A stretch of 26,154 nucleotides of DNA, taken from positions 1-26,154 of the forward strand of contig CAZKRU010000062.1 of assembly GCA_964555235.1 (NCBI GenBank), read 5' to 3'. A model generated the notes under the pieces. That model was not told the DNA's origin. It saw only the letters and a program-made list of their open reading frames with translations, and did no database searches. This stretch comes from CAZKRU01 sp964555235 (lineage in GTDB: Bacteria; Verrucomicrobiota; Verrucomicrobiia; Methylacidiphilales; CAMAQI01). A program made the position numbers and the translations under genes. Of the stretch, positions 21,485 to 26,154 are shown in pieces. Position 1 is the first letter of the stretch; each line of letters opens with the position of its first letter.

Positions 21485-24184
21485 ATGGCACTACACAATA
21501 CCTTCAATTCCCTCCGCTCCTTCACCGCGAAAGACGGCAAATCCTATTCCTACTATTCCCTCCCCTCCCTCGAGGAAGCAGGCCTCGGTCCGGTTAAAAA
21601 ACTCCCCGTCAGTATCCGAATCGTTCTGGAATCGCTTCTCCGTAATCTTGACGGAAAACGCGTCTCTGAAAACGATGTCAAAACGCTGGTGAATTGGAAC
21701 GCCAAGACCCCTTGCTCTGACGAAGTCCCCTTCGTGGTCGCCCGAATTGTTCTCCAGGATTTCACCGGAGTCCCCCTTCTCGTCGATCTCGCCGCGATGC
21801 GTACTGCCGTTGCAGGAATGAAAAAGAGCCCCAAGTTGATTGAACCGCTCGTTCCGGTCGATCTCGTCGTCGATCACTCGGTTCAAGTTGATTTTGCCGG
21901 CTCCGCCGATTCACTTTCCAAAAATCTTGAACTCGAATTCCAACGAAATCGCGAACGCTATGAATTCCTCAAATGGGGACAGCAAGCTTTCGAAACCTTT
22001 AAGGTCGTCCCTCCCGGCATCGGAATTGTTCATCAGGTGAATCTCGAATACCTCGCCAAAGGCGTGCTCTCCGCCAACGCCGACGGAAAAGAACTTCTCT
22101 ATCCCGACACGCTTGTTGGAACGGACTCTCACACCACGATGATCAATGGTCTCGGAATTGTTGGATGGGGCGTCGGTGGAATTGAAGCGGAAGCCGGAAT
22201 GCTCGGTCAGCCTGTTTATTTCCTGACTCCTGAAGTCGTCGGCGTTCATTTAACGGGTGCCCTTCGCGAAGGCGTCACTGCAACCGATCTCGCGTTACAC
22301 GTCACGGAAATGCTCCGGAAATTTAAAGTCGTTGGAAAGTTTGTCGAGTTCTACGGCCCCGGCGCCACCTCGCTTCCGCTCCCTGACCGCGCGACGATCG
22401 CCAACATGGCTCCTGAATACGGCGCGACGATGGGTTACTTCCCGATTGATGAAGAATCGGTCAATTATCTTCGCCTCACGGGCCGTTCGGAGACCCTCCT
22501 CAATGCCTTTGAAGGTTACTACCGCGCTCAGGGACTGTTCGGAATTCCGACCCAAGCGGATGGAATCGCCTACAGCTCGAACTTGGAACTCAATCTTGCA
22601 GACATTCAACCGAGCGTTGCCGGGCCCAAACGTCCTCAGGATCGAATCATCCTTCCTGACTTAAAGAAAAACTTCCTCGCCGCCCTTGAAAAGCCGGTGA
22701 AGGAAAATGGATTTGGAAAGACTTCTGAGAATCTCAAGACCGAAATTCCGTTGAATGGTTCCAACGTCACAAACGGAAGCGTTCTCATTGCAGCGATCAC
22801 GAGCTGCACCAATACGAGCAATCCTTCCGTCATGCTTGCGGCAGGTCTCGTCGCCAAACGCGCCGTCGAACTCGGACTCACCGTCAATAAAAACGTCAAA
22901 ACCTCCTTGGCCCCTGGATCACGCGTGGTCACTGATTATCTCGCCAAAACCGGACTTCAACCGTTCCTCGATAAACTCGGATTCCAAATCGTCGGTTATG
23001 GATGTACGACCTGTATCGGTAACTCCGGCCCCCTCGCCGCTCCGATTGAAGAAGCGGTCGTCAAGAATGACCTCGTTGCCGCGAGTGTTCTCTCCGGAAA
23101 TCGAAACTTCGAAGCGCGGGTTCACCAGAACATCAAAGCAAACTTCCTGATGTCACCTCCGCTCGTCGTTGCCTTCGCCTTGGCAGGTCGAGTCGATATC
23201 AATCTCACGGAAGAAGCGATTGGAAATGGTAAGGATGGCAAACCGGTTTTCCTCAAGGATCTCTGGCCTTCCCTCAAAGAAGTTCGCGACCTGCTCCAGA
23301 AATCGCTCAGCCCCGAGGTTTTCCGCAGTCTCTATCGCGACTTCTCCGAGCAAAACCCGGCATGGAATCAAATTCCCTCCTCCGTCGGCGATGTTTATAC
23401 GTGGAATACGAAGAGCACTTATATTCAAGAGCCTCCTTTCTTTGTAAACTTCAGTCTGCAACCCGGAACGATCACCGAGATCAAGAATGCAAAACCGCTC
23501 GGAATTTTCGGAGATTCCGTCACGACCGATCACATCTCTCCTGCAGGCTCAATCAAAGCAAGCTCACCGGCAGGCGTTTATCTCCAGGATAATAAAGTCA
23601 CCAAGGAAGACTTCAACAGCTACGGATCCCGTCGCGGAAATGACCGCGTGATGACGCGCGGAACCTTCGCCAATGTTCGAATCAAAAACTTGATGGTTCC
23701 CGGCGTCGAAGGGGGCGTAACTAAGTACAATGGCGAAACGCTTGCGATTTATGATGCTTCCATGAAGCATCAAGCTGAAGGGACTCCGCTCGTGATTCTC
23801 GCCGGACAAGAGTATGGAACCGGCAGTTCTCGAGATTGGGCGGCCAAGGGAACCCGACTTCTCGGAGTTCGCGCCGTCGTCGCTCAAAGTTTCGAACGAA
23901 TTCACCGAAGCAACCTCGTCGGCATGGGAGTCCTTCCCTGCTGTTTCGAAGAAGGAACGAATGCACAAAGTCTCGGACTCGACGGAACCGAAACCTACAG
24001 CATTCTCGGACTCAATCCGCAGGTGAAACCCCGTCAAAAACTGACTCTCGAAATCAAGCGTGCGAACGGTAAAATCGAACAGGTTCCAATCATCTGCCGC
24101 ATTGATACCCCCATTGAGGTTGATTACTATCAGCACGGTGGAATTCTGCCGTATGTATTGCGACAGATCGTGGCAAGGAGTTAA
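21485..24184 (+). CDS. acnA: Aconitate hydratase A
   Basis: Aconitase interconverts citrate and isocitrate in the TCA cycle using a [4Fe-4S] cluster. The 899-residue product has AcnA/IRP architecture and length. Cluster ligands are Cys441 in ITSCTNTSNPS and Cys507 and Cys510 in GYGCTTCIGNSG. Active-site blocks include GTDSHTTMINGLG, GDSVTTDHISPAGSI, YGSRRGNDRVMTRGTF and the C-terminal swivel domain GQEYGTGSSRDWAAKG with SFERIHRSNLVGMG. The ATG at 21485 was chosen because the protein then begins like known AcnA sequences; the open frame starts at 21425. A repeat cluster lies immediately upstream, so the promoter is probably within or close to it. A small membrane protein gene follows after 3 bp. 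Confidence 0.97.
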   Translation: MALHNTFNSLRSFTAKDGKSYSYYSLPSLEEAGLGPVKKLPVSIRIVLESLLRNLDGKRVSENDVKTLVNWNAKTPCSDEVPFVVARIVLQDFTGVPLLVDLAAMRTAVAGMKKSPKLIEPLVPVDLVVDHSVQVDFAGSADSLSKNLELEFQRNRERYEFLKWGQQAFETFKVVPPGIGIVHQVNLEYLAKGVLSANADGKELLYPDTLVGTDSHTTMINGLGIVGWGVGGIEAEAGMLGQPVYFLTPEVVGVHLTGALREGVTATDLALHVTEMLRKFKVVGKFVEFYGPGATSLPLPDRATIANMAPEYGATMGYFPIDEESVNYLRLTGRSETLLNAFEGYYRAQGLFGIPTQADGIAYSSNLELNLADIQPSVAGPKRPQDRIILPDLKKNFLAALEKPVKENGFGKTSENLKTEIPLNGSNVTNGSVLIAAITSCTNTSNPSVMLAAGLVAKRAVELGLTVNKNVKTSLAPGSRVVTDYLAKTGLQPFLDKLGFQIVGYGCTTCIGNSGPLAAPIEEAVVKNDLVAASVLSGNRNFEARVHQNIKANFLMSPPLVVAFALAGRVDINLTEEAIGNGKDGKPVFLKDLWPSLKEVRDLLQKSLSPEVFRSLYRDFSEQNPAWNQIPSSVGDVYTWNTKSTYIQEPPFFVNFSLQPGTITEIKNAKPLGIFGDSVTTDHISPAGSIKASSPAGVYLQDNKVTKEDFNSYGSRRGNDRVMTRGTFANVRIKNLMVPGVEGGVTKYNGETLAIYDASMKHQAEGTPLVILAGQEYGTGSSRDWAAKGTRLLGVRAVVAQSFERIHRSNLVGMGVLPCCFEEGTNAQSLGLDGTETYSILGLNPQVKPRQKLTLEIKRANGKIEQVPIICRIDTPIEVDYYQHGGILPYVLRQIVARS

Positions 24185-24187
24185 GTA

Positions 24188-24457
24188 ATGACCCCACGAG
24201 AATTTGCGATTGTCGTCATACGACTTGTCGCGATTGGTTTGGTCATCCATACCTCCTATGAGTCAATTCATGCGCTCCTTTATTTTCCAAAATCGATGGA
24301 AATGATGCCGGATATGAATGAAGCGAAATACCAATCGCTCATTTGGGATGGCATTCTGATGAACGCAAAAATCAAAGGAGGATGGTCAATCGTGTTATTC
24401 CTTGGAGCACCACTACTGGCGTCGATTGCCACCTTCGGCATGAAGAAGCGTGATTAG
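24188..24457 (+). CDS. Small membrane protein downstream of aconitase
   Basis: The 89-residue product has two predicted membrane segments, EFAIVVIRLVAIGLVIHTSY at the N-terminus and IVLFLGAPLLASIATFGM near the C-terminus, separated by a polar region with several Met. It ends in a basic MKKRD. The start is 3 bp after the acnA stop, with GGAG just before it, so it is very likely co-translated with aconitase. I recognise no family. It converges on the VapB-like gene with only 4 bp between the two stops. Confidence 0.72.
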   Translation: MTPREFAIVVIRLVAIGLVIHTSYESIHALLYFPKSMEMMPDMNEAKYQSLIWDGILMNAKIKGGWSIVLFLGAPLLASIATFGMKKRD

Positions 24458-24461
24458 AGAA

Positions 24462-24716
24462 TCAGCGTAGAGTCCGGTCAGTTAGGAGCGGTGACTCTAC
24501 TAAGCCATATTTATTGCCCCAAGCTACAGCCTCTTCCATCAGCCGTGCCGAGGCCTCACTCAGTGGAGGGAGTTGATCAAACGCATTGGCCAGAGCTCCC
24601 ATGGTGCCACGAGGAGGAATTTTACGAAGAACTACTGACGTAAAGGTATCCTCCTCGGATTCCTTCCATGAGCGAAGTCTCTGATAAGCGGTCTCCGAGA
24701 GAGTGATTCTCTTCAT
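24462..24716 (-). CDS. VapB-like antitoxin without an adjacent toxin
   Basis: The 84-residue product starts MKRITLSETAYQRLRSWKES followed by EEDTFTSVVLRKIP, which matches the ribbon-helix-helix type VapB antitoxin family (PF02697), whose partners are PIN-domain ribonucleases. The C-terminal part, rich in Leu and Ala, would be the toxin-binding tail. No PIN-domain gene is next to it: downstream the gene runs into the stop of the convergent membrane protein gene. The ATG at 24716 is the family-typical start; an upstream frame to 24740 reads through the promoter. It may be an orphan regulator, or its partner may be elsewhere. Confidence 0.75.
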   Translation of the reverse strand: MKRITLSETAYQRLRSWKESEEDTFTSVVLRKIPPRGTMGALANAFDQLPPLSEASARLMEEAVAWGNKYGLVESPLLTDRTLR

Positions 24717-24733
24717 GTAGAAATCATAGCACA
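24716..24733 (-). promoter_or_regulatory. Extended -10 promoter, probably leaderless
   Basis: On the minus strand TGCTATGAT (TG-n-TATGAT, hexamer at 24728-24723) lies 6 bases before the ATG of the VapB-like gene. The expected transcription start falls on or next to the A of the ATG, so the mRNA would be leaderless. This explains the lack of a ribosome-binding site. No good -35 at standard spacing is seen. Confidence 0.5.
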
Positions 24734-24773
24734 GAAACAATTACTATGGAATCAAGATCCGAAAAAGAAGCGC

Positions 24774-24803
24774 TTGCTTTGATGGAACAAAAAACATCAT
24801 AAT
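24774..24803 (+). promoter_or_regulatory. Sigma-70-type promoter candidate for the ABC permease
   Basis: TTGCTT at 24774-24779 and CATAAT at 24798-24803 are separated by 18 bases. They lie about 55 bases before the permease ATG at 24857. Confidence 0.45.
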
Positions 24804-24856
24804 CTCGCGCGATGCGTCAATCTCATTTGCGATTTTACGGAATGAAGTAACCTTCC

Positions 24857-25822
24857 ATGACCACTTACATCCTCCGCCGTATTCTCACCTTATTCCCGCT
24901 TCTGATCGGAGTGACGGTGCTGGTCTTTGGATTGATGCAATTGGCGCCGGGCGATTTCCTGACGCCGGTTCGGGCGCAACAGGATATTCGCGAGGAGACG
25001 ATTGCGCAACTGGAGCAGGAGTTCGGACTTTTGAAGCCGTGGTATATTCAATACGCCCTTTGGTTGAAAAATCTCGTCCATCTGAATTTCGGCTACTCGT
25101 GGACTTACAAAATGCCGGTCTTGGATCTGATCGCTCAACGAATTCCCGCCACCTTGATCCTCTCATTAACCTCACTCGTCTTTGCCTGGGCCCTGGCCTT
25201 CCCTCTCGCCGTTCTCGCAGCGGTTTATAAAGATTCCTGGTTTGACCGGATCAGTGCGGGACTTGCCTACGCAGCGCTTTCCATTCCCGGATTCTTTCTC
25301 GCTTTAATTGCCATTTATTTTGCGGCTCAAACCGGATGGTTTCCGGTCGGAGGAAGAACTTCCATTGATCACGACTTTCTTCCCCTTTTTGCTCAATGGG
25401 GCGACTTTCTTCATCATCTCGTCCTGCCAACCATTGTTCTCGGAATCGGGGGCGTCGCCGGAACGATGCGAATTTTACGGGCGAATGTCCTCGATTACCT
25501 CCGTGCGGAATTCGTCACCACTGCCCGCGCCAAAGGGGTTCCCGAGGGCACCATCCTCTTTCGTCATGTCCTCCGCAATGCAATCAATCCGTTTCTCAGT
25601 ACGATCGGCTACGTCTTTTCTGGACTTCTGAGCGGTGCACTTCTCGTCGAAAACGTCATGAATTATCCCGGCTTGGGACAACTCACCTACGAAGCCTTTC
25701 TGCGCGAAGATCAATTCCTCGTCATGGCTTCCGTCTTTATCGGCTGCGTCCTTCTCGTCATTGGAAATCTCATTTCCGATATCGCTCTTGCTCTCGCCGA
25801 TCCACGAATTCGTCTTAACTAA
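24857..25822 (+). CDS. Oligopeptide-type ABC transporter permease (DppB/OppB family)
   Basis: The 321-residue inner-membrane protein is one permease subunit of a dipeptide/oligopeptide (or nickel) ABC importer. It begins with the family hallmark YILRRILTLFPLLIGVTVLVF. APGDF lies near residue 30, a periplasmic domain spans about 35-95, and five further membrane segments follow. The EAA loop that contacts the ATPase is AEFVTTARAKGVPEGTILFR near residue 217, and ENVMNYPGLGQL is also typical. A DppC/OppC partner and ATPase genes normally follow directly. Here the next 330 bp contain only repeats, so the partner is either beyond the window or elsewhere. Substrate cannot be predicted. Confidence 0.93.
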   Translation: MTTYILRRILTLFPLLIGVTVLVFGLMQLAPGDFLTPVRAQQDIREETIAQLEQEFGLLKPWYIQYALWLKNLVHLNFGYSWTYKMPVLDLIAQRIPATLILSLTSLVFAWALAFPLAVLAAVYKDSWFDRISAGLAYAALSIPGFFLALIAIYFAAQTGWFPVGGRTSIDHDFLPLFAQWGDFLHHLVLPTIVLGIGGVAGTMRILRANVLDYLRAEFVTTARAKGVPEGTILFRHVLRNAINPFLSTIGYVFSGLLSGALLVENVMNYPGLGQLTYEAFLREDQFLVMASVFIGCVLLVIGNLISDIALALADPRIRLN

Positions 25823-25843
25823 AACATAATAAGGATGTGGATT

Positions 25844-25966
25844 GTCTCACACGAAGCTCCTGTCCGAGGAACGTGCTGACACGGTTGTGAAGTGGATTCA
25901 TCTCTCGCTAAGTCCGCCAACCTGCCCGCAATGCTACGCATAGCGTTGCAGGCGGGGGCGCAAAGC
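25844..25966 (-). repeat. Composite repeat, copy 3, with hairpin
   Basis: On the minus strand GCTTTGCGCC leads into the 36-bp hairpin, then TTGGCGGACTTAGCGAGAGA at about 25920-25901, and AGCTTCGTGTGAGAC at about 25857-25843. The order is that of copy 2 at 21261-21400, including the AGCTTCGTGTGA block, though the middle has diverged. The 332 bases after the permease hold no recognisable gene. Confidence 0.7.
25921..25958 (-). repeat. 36-bp hairpin element, copy 4
   Basis: The 36 bases are identical to hairpin copy 3, on the opposite strand, and are again adjacent to a TTGGCG-type periodic word on the GGGCAGG side. Confidence 0.8.
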
Positions 25967-26020
25967 GTTTGGATTTCAATGGTCTCCAAAACAGAAAAAG
26001 ACCATCCACTCGTAAAGGAT

Positions 26021-26094
26021 ATTCCTGAAGAAACCAGGAAGTGAGGAATTCAGGAATTTTGCCCGCGAAACACGCGAAAGAGACGAAACATAAG
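26021..26094. repeat. CAGGAAT hairpin and CGCGAAA periodic repeat
   Basis: ATTCCTGAA at 26021-26029 pairs exactly with TTCAGGAAT at 26049-26057. It is followed by CGCGAAACACGCGAAAGAGA and CGAAACATAAG, where a CGAAA word repeats every 9-10 bases. The CAGGAAT word is shared with the inverted repeat after uvrA. No gene is seen. Confidence 0.55.
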
Positions 26095-26154
26095 AATCCG
26101 ACGTTGGAGGCGGGCTCCCTGGAGCCCTTTTCAGGATCGATCCATCGGACTCAA

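Noticed and set aside
23564..24250. Long antisense ORF (228 aa) opposite the 3' part of acnA
   Set aside because: It mirrors the codon pattern of acnA on the other strand, has no domain pattern and no independent start signal.

Overview
The window looks like chromosome from a member of the PVC superphylum, most likely Verrucomicrobiota. The main reason is a UvrA of 1846 residues, a head-to-tail fusion of two complete UvrA proteins. As far as I know this is typical of Chlamydiae and Verrucomicrobia. The tagaturonate-epimerase-type protein, the KSF-repeat secreted protein and the many short periodic intergenic repeats fit the same group. GC content appears moderate (about 50 percent), genes are dense, and most products are housekeeping proteins. 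No rRNA, tRNA, CRISPR array, transposase or prophage gene was found.

Layout. 112-2563: a small conserved-looking protein, a stand-alone receiver domain translationally coupled to a secreted KSF-repeat protein, and a divergent tRNA-dihydrouridine synthase. 2564-3755: an accessory pocket with a DMP19-domain gene behind a structured leader. 3756-7274 (minus strand): an exbB-exbD-def-epimerase-like operon. 7405-12945: the fused uvrA, followed by a large inverted repeat. 13082-13699: an AbrB-like antitoxin and RelE/ParE-like toxin pair. 13700-14206: a repeat-filled gap with two hairpin elements. 14207-17017 (minus strand): a probable operon of glycosyltransferase, rRNA-type methyltransferase, TauE/SafE permease and a small membrane protein. 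17286-20460 (plus strand): a 29-residue basic protein, a small membrane-anchored protein, nuoA, lipA and a lipase-like lipoprotein. 20461-21484: a second accessory pocket with the same leader as the first, an orphan membrane ORF and a dense repeat cluster. 21485-24457: aconitase and a small membrane protein. Then an orphan VapB-like antitoxin, an oligopeptide-type ABC permease, and a repeat-rich end.

The main biological themes are central metabolism and respiration (aconitase, lipoyl synthase, NuoA), energised envelope transport (ExbB/ExbD), protein maturation (deformylase), DNA repair (UvrA) and tRNA/rRNA modification.

The most unusual material is between the genes. (1) Two unrelated orphan ORFs, 17 kb apart and on opposite strands, follow homologous leaders whose similarity stops abruptly at a GTT triplet 13-19 bases before the start codon, as expected for integron-type gene cassettes. 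(2) A 36-bp hairpin is present in two copies of a composite repeat and cleanly absent from a third, giving an empty and filled site comparison for a possibly mobile mini-element. (3) Several families of 7-10-base periodic repeats decorate most gene-free gaps. All function calls come from reading motifs by eye; no database search was run.
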